Below are positions 9,895 through 20,267 of a DNA stretch of 64,000 nucleotides, one piece after another. Positions within the stretch are counted from its first letter, which is position 1. Each line of letters begins with the position of its first letter. The DNA lies in the NCBI GenBank assembly GCA_022393335.1, contig JAJEKB010021677.1:156063-220062 (forward strand), read 5' to 3'. The notes under the pieces are model-generated. The model saw nothing but the letters and a program-made list of their open reading frames with translations, had not been told where the DNA came from and did no database searches. The translations under genes and the position numbers were made by a program. Source of the stretch: Macrotrachela quadricornifera. Its lineage: Eukaryota; Rotifera; Eurotatoria; Philodinida; Philodinidae.

Positions 9895-12813
9895 ATGTCC
9901 GAAGAAGGTCAAAATTTAAATATAACAGAAACAATATTGTATCCAAATGGTATAGTTATACCAGATCAACTAACTAAAATTCATTTATTCCAAAATGTAC
10001 TTTTAATTTGGTTGGACAGTAATATTGATTATAATAATATTATCGAATTACGACGAATTGTAAACACTATCAATACATTTACTAATACTGATCAATGTAT
10101 TCAATTTATAACAAGTGTAAAGGATGAAAATATTTGTATGATAATTTCAGATTCATTTGCACAACATATTATACCTCGTATTCATAATATTCCTGAAATA
10201 AATTCAATATTTATTTTTTATAATAATCAAAATCCTAATGAACAATGGATCAGAAATTGGACTAAAATAAAAGGTACATATACAGAAATTCCATCTTTAT
10301 ATAAAGCTATTAAACAAGTTACACAAGAATGTGAACAAAATGCTATATCTATGAGTTTTATATCTAAAACAAATGATATTATTAATAAACAATTAGATGA
10401 ATTTGATAATTCATTTTTGTATATACAAATTCTTAAAGAAATTTTATTATCTATGAAATTTGAAAAACAACATCTTACAGAATTTATTACTTATTGTCGT
10501 GATATCTTCGCTGATAATGAAGATAAATTAAATGATATTCAACAATTAAAACGAAAATATCATCATAGAACACCAATATGGTGGTATACAAGTGAATATT
10601 TTTTATCTTCTATGCTTAATCGTGCTTTACGAATAATGAATATGGATATTATTATTAAAATGGGATTCTTTATTAATGATCTTCATCATAATATTAAACA
10701 ATTACATTTACAACAATTTATTGAACAACATGTTAAGAATTCATTTACAGTCTATCGTGGACAAGGTATGTCTATGAGAAATTTCCAACAAATAACTAAT
10801 GCAAAAAATGGTTTAATATCATTTAATAATTTCCTATCTACCACTAAAGATCAGAATCTTTCTCTTCGATTTGCTAATAATGCACTTACTAATCCTGATA
10901 TGGTAGGAATTCTTTTCGTTATGATAATTAATCCTTCTCAATCAAAATTTCCATTTGCGTCTATAAATGGTATTGGTTATGATATTCTCTTTTCAATACA
11001 CACAATTTTTCGTATACTTAATATAAAATCATTGAATGAAAATAATCGAATTTTTCAAGTAGATTTAACACTTACCAGTGAAACTGATAATGATCTACAT
11101 GTATTAACTAATCGTATACAAGAAGAAACAATAAATTCAAATGGGTGGGATCGATTAGGTTTATTTCTACTTAAAATAGGTCATGCTGAAAAAGCTCAAC
11201 AAGTTTTTAAAATTATACTTAATGAAACAATGGATGAAAATAAAAAAGCAAGTATTTATGATCGTTTAGGAATGGCTAAATATGAACAAGAAGAATATCA
11301 AGAAGCAATAATGTATTATGAAAAATCACTTGATATCTATAAAAAAATTCTTCCTTCAAATGATTCAACTTTAGCTCTATCCTATAGAAACATCGGTGTT
11401 GTATATAATAATCTAGATGAATATTCAAAAGCACTTTCATATTATAAAAATGCTCTTAATATTGAACAAAATGCAGTTACATCAAATCATTCGAATTTAG
11501 CTATGTTCTATAGTGATATTGGTGAAATATATTATAATATGGGTGAATATTCAAAAGCAGCTTCGAATTATAAAAAAAGTCTTAAAAATGATAAAAAAGT
11601 TCTTCCATCTAATCATATTGATTTAGCAAAATCTTATAATAATATTGGTGGAATGTATGATAATATGGGTGATTATTTAAAAGCATTACCTTATTTTGAA
11701 ATAGTTCTTGATATTCAACAACAATCACTTACTCCAAATCATCCTGATTTAGCTATAACATATAAAAATATAGGTTCTGTATATAGTAATATGCGTGAAT
11801 ATTCACAAGCACTTTCATCATATTTACGAGCTTTTCAAATTCAACAACAATCACTTCCTCCTGATCATCCTGATTTAGCTATGACATACAGTAATATTGG
11901 TAATGTATATAATAGTATGGGTGAATATCCAAAAGCATTAATGTCATATGTCAAAGCTTTTCAAATTCAACAACAATCGCTTCCACCAAATCATCCTGAT
12001 TTAGTTATGGTATACAATAATTTAGGATTGATACATGATCAAATGGGTGAGTATCCAAAAGCACTTTCATATTTTAGTAAAGCTCTTGAAATTGAACAAG
12101 AAATACTTCCTTCGGATCATCCGAATTTGGCTATAACATACAATAATATTGGTAATCTATATGATGCTATGGGACAAAATCAAAAAGCACTTTCATATCA
12201 TGAAAAAGCATTAGAAATTCGACAAAAAACACTACCTGAAAATCATCCTACTTTAGCTAAATCTCATATTGCTCGTGGTATAGCATATGACAATACTGGT
12301 GAATATTCAAAAGCACTTTCTTCTTATGAAAAAGCATTAGAAATTCAACAACAATCACTTCCTCCAAATCATCTTGATCTAGCTATGACTTACAATAGTA
12401 TTGGTTTAATATATAACAATATGGGTGAACATTCAAAAGCACTTTCTTCTCATAATAAAGCATTAGAAATTCAACAAGAATCACTTCAATCAAATCATCC
12501 TGATTTAGCTCTATCTTATAATAACATAGGTAATGTATATAATAATATGGGTGAATATTTAGACGCACTTTCTTCTTATGAAAAATCTCTTGAAATTCGA
12601 CAAAAATTACTTCCTTCAAATCATCCTGATTTAGCTATGTCCTATGGACATATTGGTCATGTATATTTAAAATTAGATGAATATGCAAAAGCACTTCCAT
12701 TTTGTGTACTTGCTGAAGGTATTGGACAACGTTCATTACCACCAAATCATCCTCATCTACAATGGTATAAAAAGAATCTCGATTTATTAAAAGAAAAATT
12801 CACAACTGGATAA
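9895..12813 (+). CDS. ADP-ribosyltransferase-fold protein with kinesin-light-chain-type TPRs
   Basis: Intronless, 972 residues. Residues about 32-170 are the N-terminal domain typical of bdelloid ART-TPR proteins (FQNVLLIWLDSNID, ENICMIISDSF, EQWIRNWTKIKGTYTEI). Residues about 230-400 form an Arg-specific ADP-ribosyltransferase fold: helical WWYTSEYFL and MGFFINDLH, the NAD-binding Arg288 in VYRGQG, and Ser315 in FLSTT. Where the family has the ExE glutamates before [VI]LF, this protein has G361-Y-D363, so both glutamates are missing. From about 418 to the end come roughly 13 TPR units of 42 residues with signatures such as NHPDLA and GEYSKALSSYEKALEIQQ. The TPRs are nearly identical at DNA level (126-bp period). 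Family knowledge: R-S-E ARTs modify arginine using NAD+, and TPRs bind partners. The loss suggests a binding or regulatory role, or another activity. A paralogue begins at 62432. Confidence 0.88.
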   Translation: MSEEGQNLNITETILYPNGIVIPDQLTKIHLFQNVLLIWLDSNIDYNNIIELRRIVNTINTFTNTDQCIQFITSVKDENICMIISDSFAQHIIPRIHNIPEINSIFIFYNNQNPNEQWIRNWTKIKGTYTEIPSLYKAIKQVTQECEQNAISMSFISKTNDIINKQLDEFDNSFLYIQILKEILLSMKFEKQHLTEFITYCRDIFADNEDKLNDIQQLKRKYHHRTPIWWYTSEYFLSSMLNRALRIMNMDIIIKMGFFINDLHHNIKQLHLQQFIEQHVKNSFTVYRGQGMSMRNFQQITNAKNGLISFNNFLSTTKDQNLSLRFANNALTNPDMVGILFVMIINPSQSKFPFASINGIGYDILFSIHTIFRILNIKSLNENNRIFQVDLTLTSETDNDLHVLTNRIQEETINSNGWDRLGLFLLKIGHAEKAQQVFKIILNETMDENKKASIYDRLGMAKYEQEEYQEAIMYYEKSLDIYKKILPSNDSTLALSYRNIGVVYNNLDEYSKALSYYKNALNIEQNAVTSNHSNLAMFYSDIGEIYYNMGEYSKAASNYKKSLKNDKKVLPSNHIDLAKSYNNIGGMYDNMGDYLKALPYFEIVLDIQQQSLTPNHPDLAITYKNIGSVYSNMREYSQALSSYLRAFQIQQQSLPPDHPDLAMTYSNIGNVYNSMGEYPKALMSYVKAFQIQQQSLPPNHPDLVMVYNNLGLIHDQMGEYPKALSYFSKALEIEQEILPSDHPNLAITYNNIGNLYDAMGQNQKALSYHEKALEIRQKTLPENHPTLAKSHIARGIAYDNTGEYSKALSSYEKALEIQQQSLPPNHLDLAMTYNSIGLIYNNMGEHSKALSSHNKALEIQQESLQSNHPDLALSYNNIGNVYNNMGEYLDALSSYEKSLEIRQKLLPSNHPDLAMSYGHIGHVYLKLDEYAKALPFCVLAEGIGQRSLPPNHPHLQWYKKNLDLLKEKFTTG
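11140..12760 (+). repeat. 126-bp coding tandem repeats (TPR array)
   Basis: About 13 in-frame units of 126 bp encode the 42-residue kinesin-light-chain TPRs. Recurrent DNA blocks such as AAAGCACTTTC, CAACAACAATCACTTCC and AATCATCCTGATTTAGCT indicate recent unit duplication or gene conversion. Confidence 0.85.
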
Positions 12814-13207
12814 TATTTATCTATTCTTCGAAAAAAATAAAATAAAATGTTTTAATAGAAATCATATATTTATTGAGAATACAAATAAATTAGCATTTAC
12901 TCATAAGATACATTATAAACATAATAGATTTATCATTAAATTCTAGAATTTGCATTTTTGTACTAATATGAAAATTTTCAGAAATAAAACAATACAAGAA
13001 ATCCAAATAATAGCAGATTGATAATGCCTAATAAAATGTAATTGTCAAAATTTGTAATACAAATTATAGGATATAATCAAGATATCAATATTATTAAAGA
13101 AAAACGAAAAACTATGACAATAAAAAGAATTCAATATTGCACCAATCAAATTAGTATTCTATATTTGTTAAACGATCGGCAGTATTTTGATATACAATTT
13201 GCTTTTT

Positions 13208-13230
13208 GTGTACTCAAAAAGTGAGTACAC
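13208..13230. repeat. Short perfect inverted repeat
   Basis: GTGTACTCA and TGAGTACAC flank the loop AAAAG. A related but imperfect form (ATGTACTCGAAAAGTGAAG) occurs near 14183, suggesting these are the two ends of one roughly 1-kb decayed element. Confidence 0.6.
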
Positions 13231-13859
13231 ATATAGAATCGGTCAGTGTGTCCGTCCGTTTACACGATAACTCTTCACAATTACATTCCATTAAGCTGAA
13301 ATTTTGTGTACACAATTGTCTTATCAATATCTCGGTCGAGTTCGAAGATGAGAAGGATCCGTCAAGAAATGACTGAGTTATCGAAAAAATTGTCATTATT
13401 CAATAGACCATCCCTGAGGGGGGGTACAGGGATTTTCTCAAAAAAATTTTTTTTCTCAGAACTATCTAAAATATATATGAATCGACTCGGTTTTTAATGT
13501 TGATTCCGAATATGATATTAATTTTGAATGAAATCGTAGTTTTTTAAGTGAAAGTCGCCTAAACAGGGTCCCAAAATGCACAAAATCCGTATCCTGAGGC
13601 CAGTGTACCTAAATATTTCTCAGGTGACTAGCGGTTTTGGGCTGTTCTAGATGCATGATTTTGTCGCAACTAAAAAGAGTTATAAAATGGAAAAAATTCG
13701 AACTCGATAGCTATTTATATTGGGGGATTATTATGAAAACTAGCTATACTCTGTGCAAATTGCACGGTTTTTTAATTTTCTTTAAAGAAAAGATTTATCA
13801 TAATCAAAATAAAACTTCAACTATCATATACCATTAGATAGAGAATTTCATGGGCTCCA

Positions 13860-14170
13860 AAGTAACGCTAAGTTATAGAGGTAAATAAGTTGCGGACAAG
13901 ATTCCCTCTGTATGACAGTGTCGATAAACTATGAAAAACTCATATATTTTGACAATGCGTCAGTGTGATATTTGTTTGTTTTCCATATTACTAATACCAA
14001 TTTTTCCAGGGTAGATAGAACTCGTTAAGAGCTATAAAATGATGCAAAATAATAGGGATAGATATGCTGCGGTTGATATTTATTCAATATCACACTTGCG
14101 AAAAACCATGAAAAAGCCATATACCTTAATAGTGTGTCTGTGCGATGTTCGTTTGTTCCCGATAGAGCCA
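13860..14170 (+). repeat. Degenerate direct repeat, about 175-bp period
   Basis: 13930-13990 (AACTATGAAAAACTCATATA ... GTGTGATATTTGTTTGTT) and 14103-14165 (AACCATGAAAAAGCCATATA ... CTGTGCGATGTTCGTTTGTT) are diverged copies in direct orientation. The flanking bases preceding each copy also align loosely. Confidence 0.6.
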
Positions 14171-14941
14171 ACCTTATTTTTATGTACTCGAAAAGTGAAG
14201 TTCACGATAGATTGATTTTGATCAATCTATCTAAAACAAATTCATCATTGAGCGCACTAAGGAACTGTCCCTTAGGCTGTGCGGATGCCCTCTTTTTGCC
14301 AGATAAGACGTGGTGAGGAGTTAGTTCGGGAGACTTTATTTATCTGCATAAATAAAAATTTCCTCTTCTGATTAAAGCTCGTTTCAAATTATATTTCATA
14401 TTATAAACACATGTTAATTAAGTGAAAGCATGGTAGAAGTTGTTGAGGGTTATCTTGAAAAGGTAAAAGAGGATCATAATGAGTACCGTTGTAATAGATA
14501 CAAAATCCTAACTTATTCATAAATAAATTCACCGTTTTCTGAAGAAAATAAACAAAAACTAAAGAAAATCAAAGCAAGAATTATTGTGTATAGTGAATAT
14601 TTTTTCTAATCAATAATAATTTACAGACTCATAAGTTACCTAGACTAGATCAACTTAAAATTTTCAGATCCGGATCCGACGGGCTCTACTCGATACATTC
14701 TTGGATAACTCATCTCTCTTATTCAGTTTTTGAAGTGTATATAACTCTCGGATTTAAATCCGAGGTTTCCGTGTTTATTTATTTTTAAAATGAATTAATA
14801 TTATTGTATTGACAATTAATGAAAAAAAAAAGAAAAAGAAATATATTTAAGTTAAAGAATAAGTTTATTTTAAAAAGATCAAAACACATGACATAATTGA
14901 AGAATTATTTGACAAAATAAAAACAAAAAAAGAAAAAACTG

Positions 14942-17900
14942 TTAATTGGATGAAGGTTGAGGTTTTGATAACCATTGTTTACCTTGATTAATTGTCCCCA
15001 TAACTGAACTAAATATGGAATTTTTTGCTTGTCCAAGTACTTTAGTTGCTGCTCGAGATTTTTCACCAACAAATTGTGATGTATCTTCAAATGCTCCTTT
15101 TAATTTTCGACCAGTTTCAGTATCATCAAGAACACTATAATAATTTTAAATTTTTAAATATTTTATTTTTTAAAAAAATATAAAATACTTACTGAGCAAC
15201 ACGTAATTTAACATCAGTTACATTGAGCTGTCCTGCTTGTGGATGTCTATATATAAATTGTGAAAAAAAAAAATTTTATATTAAATAAATAAATAAATAA
15301 AACCTTGGAACAATTTGATCAAAATGTGGATATGGACCTTTAGATTGCCATAGACGAAATGCATTTGTTAATTGAAAAGATTTTACAAATGATGAATTAA
15401 AATCATTCATTGCTTCCTCATCTATTCATTAAATATATATATATATATATATTTAATTTAAAAATTTAAACTAACTAGGTGTACGAGCAACAGCTAATAA
15501 TGATAAAAAATAACTTGTAAATAAACGACGAATTTCTTCTTCACTTTGAACAACTAGATTTATAAAATAAAAAATAAAAAAATTTAATTAAAAAGATAAT
15601 AACAAACCTGATTGTGAATCTTCAAATAATTGAGTAAATCTTAAATCTGCAGTTGTTAATTGTAATTGTTGTTTTAATTGTAATGATTGAATAATAAAAT
15701 CTTCATCATTATCAAGTATAATTAAATCAATATTATTCTGTTGACGAAATAAACCATTACTTGCACCAATTATATATGAATATATATTAGAATTATTTAT
15801 TAAATCAAGAGAATGTATTGATAAATATGGATGAAGAAGATTATTCTAAAATAATTTTTATTTTTAAAAAGAAAAAAAATAAAATAAAGTTATTACTTTT
15901 TTAAATAATTCAATTGGAAATTGAAATTGATCTAAATGAGTTAAATCTTGAGAATAATTATATGTTATTAATGAGTTTGTTGATGTTAAACGATTAAATG
16001 TATCACTTAATTTATGTGTTATAGATGTTGCATGTTTTAAAAAATTTGTTTTATTTTCTTCATCTGTTTTATTTTGTTCAATATCATTTGATGTTATTGA
16101 AGATTGTTCATCATCATCATTAACATCATTATCATCATCATCTGCAGTTACTTTTAATGTTTTTAATTTAATTCTATCAAAATCTAATTGTTTATCATCA
16201 ATTCTTGAAAATACAATATCTTCATTTTCATTTAAACTTATTTCATTTTCCAAATTTAATTCTTCACCAATTAATGTACATTCATTTAGACCATTTTCAA
16301 TTAATTCTTTTAAATAAAAAGAAAGTTTTTTTTTCTCATCATAAATATACATTATTTATGATTGAATAGAAATATAAAAGGATGTTTTAGAAATTTTAAA
16401 TTACCTATCATTTAAGTGATTAGTAGACATACACGGAATTCGAACTTAGTATAGAGCAAAAGCTTTTTCTATGGAATAAAAACTGAAAACTGCTACCGAT
16501 CCAAGATTATCCGGTTCGTTTTCGGTCTCTAATAGATATTGCCTGTAAACATTTTTTAGTTCTCTTTCTCGTAGAGTAGAGTCTTACAAACATAAATTGT
16601 CTGCTTGCTTGCTTGTGTGTCCGCAGAGGGTCAAAAAACATAAGGGTAACCGGGATCGAGGAATTCGAATCTGAAGCCAGTTTTCTAAAAGTTTTTTGAA
16701 GCTCAATATTATAAATAAACGACAAATTTTTAACAAAAAATATTTGTTTTTATGAGGTTTGGGCAAAGGCAGTTAATATCCAGGAACTTGAATCTGACTT
16801 CGGTTTTTTTAATTTTACAAATGAATAGCTTGACAGTGGTTTAGAAACATGATTTCTACGAGATAGAGCTGAGCGAGTCTTTAGACGAGCGCTACTTGTT
16901 TGTTAAAAGCTTTGACTTGGTTCGATTTCAAATTAATGCAAATCATATCCGTCTATGATATAAGATGAATGAATTTCTTTATAAGAATTTCCGATTGTTT
17001 TTAATGAATAAAGGCAGAAAAAAATGCGGTAGAAAGTCGAGCACGTTTATCTCCGTTCTTTTCATACATTAACATCGACATTCTTGAGAAACAGAAATAG
17101 AATTTTTAAAGAAGAATAAAAACTAACCAGGAACTAATGAGACTAGACTCATTATTGTTTTAACTAAATTTTCAATTGGTGATAACATAAATAATACCTA
17201 TACAAGAAAAAAAGAAGTAATTATAAGAAATAAATAAATAAAAAATCCAACTTTTTTTTGTAATAAAAGAAGTTTAAAAAGAATAAGCGTTTTTCGACGA
17301 TAACGAATAACAAGATCACGAGCTGAATAATATTGCAAATCAAATTTTGGAGGATTTTTATTTAAATTATCAACAAATTCTTGAAAAATTATTCTATTAT
17401 TAAAATCTTTTTGTTGAAAATATTTTTCAGTTATTAATTCAAGTTCATCACTAACATTTCCATAAACAGGCTAAAGAAAAAAAAATTTTTCTATTTAATA
17501 TTAAAAATAGAAAAAAAAAATAAAATTTTTTTTACTCGACGTAAAAGAAGACATATACTTTTTTGAATTGAATTTCGTGTAACATCAGCTTCTTTATTTG
17601 TTACACTCTAAATTTAAACAAAAATAATTTAAATTTTAAAATAATAAATAAACAAACATTTGCATCAATTTGTCTATATGATGCAACACAAAATAATGTA
17701 TGATGATAATTATCTTCATCATCAAGTGATGGAATATGAAAATAAATTAAATCTTTTTCACGATTATGTACACCATCTGGTAATGCTAATGCACTTATAT
17801 TTGACCAACGTTCATCAATTGGTTCATTTAATAATGGATAACTATATTCAATCTATACAATTTTATTATTATTAATTAAAAAGAAAAATAAATATTCTTT

Positions 17901-17998
17901 TTTAAAAATACCTGATGACCTTTTTTATGATGAAATCCTACAACAATAAGATGAACAACTAATGATGTTGGAGATAAAGGTGTTTCTTCTACAAGCAT
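14942..17998 (-). CDS. AVL9: AVL9 family late-secretory-pathway protein
   Basis: Starts MLVEETPLS, then the conserved AVL9 N-terminus VVHLIVVGFHHKKGHQIEYSYP, SNISALALPDGVHN, KDLIYFHIPS, FCVASYRQID, ADVTRNSIQKSICLL, SARDLVIRYRRKTLILFKLLL and MLSPIENLVKTIMSL. After an acidic, Asp/Asn-rich insert it resumes with IYSYIIGASNGLFRQQNNID, LQLTTADLRFTQL, EEEIRRLFTSYFLSLL, SFQLTNAFRLWQSKG, HPQAGQLNVTDVKLRV and a C-terminal GRKLKGAFEDTSQFVGEKSRAA. Family knowledge: AVL9 is a DENN-like protein acting in Golgi-to-surface traffic and cell migration. The intron at about 16360-17126 carries repeat sequence, and I could not find a clean acceptor restoring frame into the exon at 15864-16352, so that junction is unresolved. 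A splice acceptor (TTTTAG) lies two bases before the start codon. Confidence 0.85.
16430..16910 (+). repeat. Dispersed repeat family R1, copy 2 (in AVL9 intron)
   Basis: 16712-16905 matches 2395-2575. The preceding 16430-16700 contains the blocks TGTCCGCAGAG and GAGGAATTCGAATCTGAAG, which recur in diverged form in the caspase-LRR intron (27663-28040). It may be a composite of two related repeats. Confidence 0.65.
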
Positions 17999-18084
17999 AT
18001 CTAAAATTAATTTTAAAAAAAAATCTTTTCGTTTTGTTACTGTTTAGTTTTAAAGTTAAAAAAAAATAAAAATAAAAAACTAAG

Positions 18085-19050
18085 TTAATGATAAACTTCA
18101 ATATCATGAATAAAAAATTGTTGTTGACCAGCTAAGGCTTTACATGTTAAACCAGTTGGATCACGATAAGATGAAGGTAATTTTGAATATGATTCTTCAA
18201 TAATATCACATTGTGAACAAATAAATAAATCAGCACCACGACCAAATGTTGGACCATAATTTGGTGCATTCCAAATAGCATATTTACTATTTCGATCAAT
18301 TAACGAATATTTTACTGATGAATTTGATGAAAATGAAAATAAAAATGCATGTGGATCACTTATAAAATCCAAAAATTCTTCCTTGACGTGTACGAACAAC
18401 TGTTATTGTTGGACCTTGATTATCACATAAACGATGAAAATCTTTTGCATTAAAACCATCACGACTTCCTTTATATAATAAATGCCATTCATTATTTAAA
18501 CTTTTAACATTCCAACTTAATAATTTATTCCATTGTGTTGTATTTAATAATGAACCTTCTGTCTAAAATTATATGTATATATATATTTTAATATAAAATA
18601 AAAATGATATTTTACTGAATGAAAACGATTTTTTATTTGAAATGATTGTTTTGATCCATGAATAACCATTTGAAAAATAGATCGACGTGGTACAACATGA
18701 TCTTCATCAGTTTTATATTCATCTGTTGTTGATAATTCTAAAAATGGTCTTACACTATTAACTTGTTCATTAACAGATTTAACAATATTTGAATCACATA
18801 AAACATCATCACAACAAGTTGAACCTGATGATGAAAAACAATTTGAATTTAATGGTGAATTTAATTCATTATCTTCTTTTATTTTATCATTTGAATTTGT
18901 TGGACTTATTTCATTAATTAATGATGTTGAATAATCTCCTCGATATACTAATTATTTTAAATTAATAATAATAAAATATATATATAGTATTTTATTTTAA
19001 AACTCACATTGTTGATCAAGAGCCATCCGGTGCATAATTGTTTTATTCAT
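18085..19050 (-). pseudogene. TLDc-domain protein gene with a frame break
   Basis: Two upstream exons give MNKTIMHRMALDQQ and an Asn/Ser-rich leader (EISPTNSND...). The TLDc domain then begins: LLSWNVKSLNNEWHLLYKGS, DGFNAKDFHRLCDNQGPT and RTRQGRIFGFY. At about 18360 this frame meets TGA, while the rest of the domain continues in another frame: SDPHAFLFSFSS, YAIWNAPNYGPTFGRGADLF, SYSKLPSSY, FIHDIEVYH. Comparison with the family suggests about ten residues of the domain (the GYTxxPW region) are lost together with the shift, so a small deletion rather than an intron. Family knowledge: TLDc proteins (OXR1, NCOA7, TLDC) protect against oxidative stress and bind V-ATPase. It is either a recent pseudogene or an assembly error. 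The stop is 86 bp before the AVL9 start. Confidence 0.7.
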
Positions 19051-20267
19051 TTATATATTTAAAAGAATCATCATTTTACCTAAACTGTCATTTATTAAAT
19101 TATATCTACCAATCTTTATAGTTCAAAATGATATTTATCTAGATGTCACTCTCTTTCTTTAATTATTTACTAAAGAATAAAATATATTAAATCTATTAGT
19201 TTATAATCCATATTCCAACTGTCATTTGTAAATGTCAACTTATAATTACTATTTTGATATTTAATTTAGTTGATAATATAATTATTTTTTAGTCAAAAAT
19301 TAGTTGCGAATTACAAATACATTCTCATAGATTTTAACCTGTTTAAAGTTAATTACTATTCTATGCCATTATTATAATTTAAAAACTTTCTTCAAGATAG
19401 ACTTATAAAATTTTAATGGATTTAATTAGCATATTATTCTAATGACGAAATTACAATATAAACAAATAATATACTGATGTATTTTATTGTGAATTCTTAT
19501 AGTAAATAAATCAAATACTCAGTGTAAAATTTGGTGTTTTTATTAACTATTATAATGAATTACTGAGCAATTAATTCAAAGCAAGAATTTGAACAATCAA
19601 AGATTTTGAAAAATAAAAATACGTTCTTTAACAATTCTAACATTTAAAAAAATTGTCTTTTCTCTGTATAAACAACAAAAAATTCCATTTATTTATTTAA
19701 AATAAACACTTAGCATGAAGAATAGAGATCATATACATCTTTTGAGAACATTTGACATGAAAGTGTTTGTGTTGTAAGTTGAATCGACTTGATGTATTCG
19801 GATCAAATTAAAGCTCTCATCGTTAAACAAATAAGGTTAAAATATTAGCTGCCCTTAACTTGCCTAGAGCGAGATATTTGAATTTTAACTTTAGATATAA
19901 AATTCAAAGGACGGAGCACGGTTTGTCCACGAAACGGCCCTAAATGAAATATTTCATGTGAAATTTTTCATTTAGGGCCGTTTCGTGAACAAATCGTCCC
20001 CCGTCCTTTTATCAAAATTATAATAATTTTTCCATTAATAATAAATATCTCTTCTATAGACTAGATAGAAATATATATATCCGTTATTTCTGCTATATTA
20101 AAAAAAGAAAATATGCAACCATGTAAACATTCATTTTTTTTTGTTTTTATTTTATATTTTAAATAATGACCGATGTAAAAAATGTGCACCGGACAAAAAT
20201 ATTTTGCACTTTTGTTCAATCATTAAATAAACTAGAAAAAAAATTAATTGCTTTAATTTGGAAAATT
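19051..20267. other. Intergenic, no gene seen
   Basis: AT-rich spacer between two minus-strand genes. The only structured part is the hairpin at 19909-20006. No exon-like frame was found. Confidence 0.6.
19909..20006. mobile_element. Short palindromic MITE-like element
   Basis: Arms of roughly 40 bp. GGACGG...CGAAACGGCCCTAAATGAAA on the left pairs with TTTCATTTAGGGCCGTTTCG...CCGTCC on the right. The inner 20 bp are perfect and the loop is about 16 bp. Much higher GC than its surroundings. Confidence 0.7.

Larger units (their letters stand above)
12814..14941. other. Gene-free spacer with degenerate repeats
   Basis: Contains a perfect 9-bp hairpin near 13208 and a set of degenerate direct repeats (see entries). 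14340-14941 is plain AT-rich sequence. No credible coding exon was seen; the short open frames here have no protein-like composition. Confidence 0.6.

Noticed and set aside
12383..12619. Minus-strand open frame inside the TPR region
   Set aside because: It is the antisense of the 126-bp TPR repeats, whose codon bias keeps one antisense frame open.
11140..12760. A satellite or CRISPR-like array
   Set aside because: The 126-bp units are in-frame TPR coding repeats without spacers.
9895..12813. Bacterial ART toxin gene or contamination
   Set aside because: The domain order, TPR type, codon use and a paralogue 50 kb away in the same animal-like context fit a resident bdelloid family.
13637..13837. 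Open frame of 66 codons with many aromatic residues
   Set aside because: It lies in repeat-derived sequence, has no splice context and no resemblance to a protein family.
15433..15455. AT dinucleotide run
   Set aside because: Short microsatellite inside an AVL9 intron, of no special note.
18000..18090. TLDc-AVL9 fusion protein by splicing across the gap
   Set aside because: Donor GTTTAT and acceptor TTTTAG exist, but joining them puts a TAG in frame within four codons.
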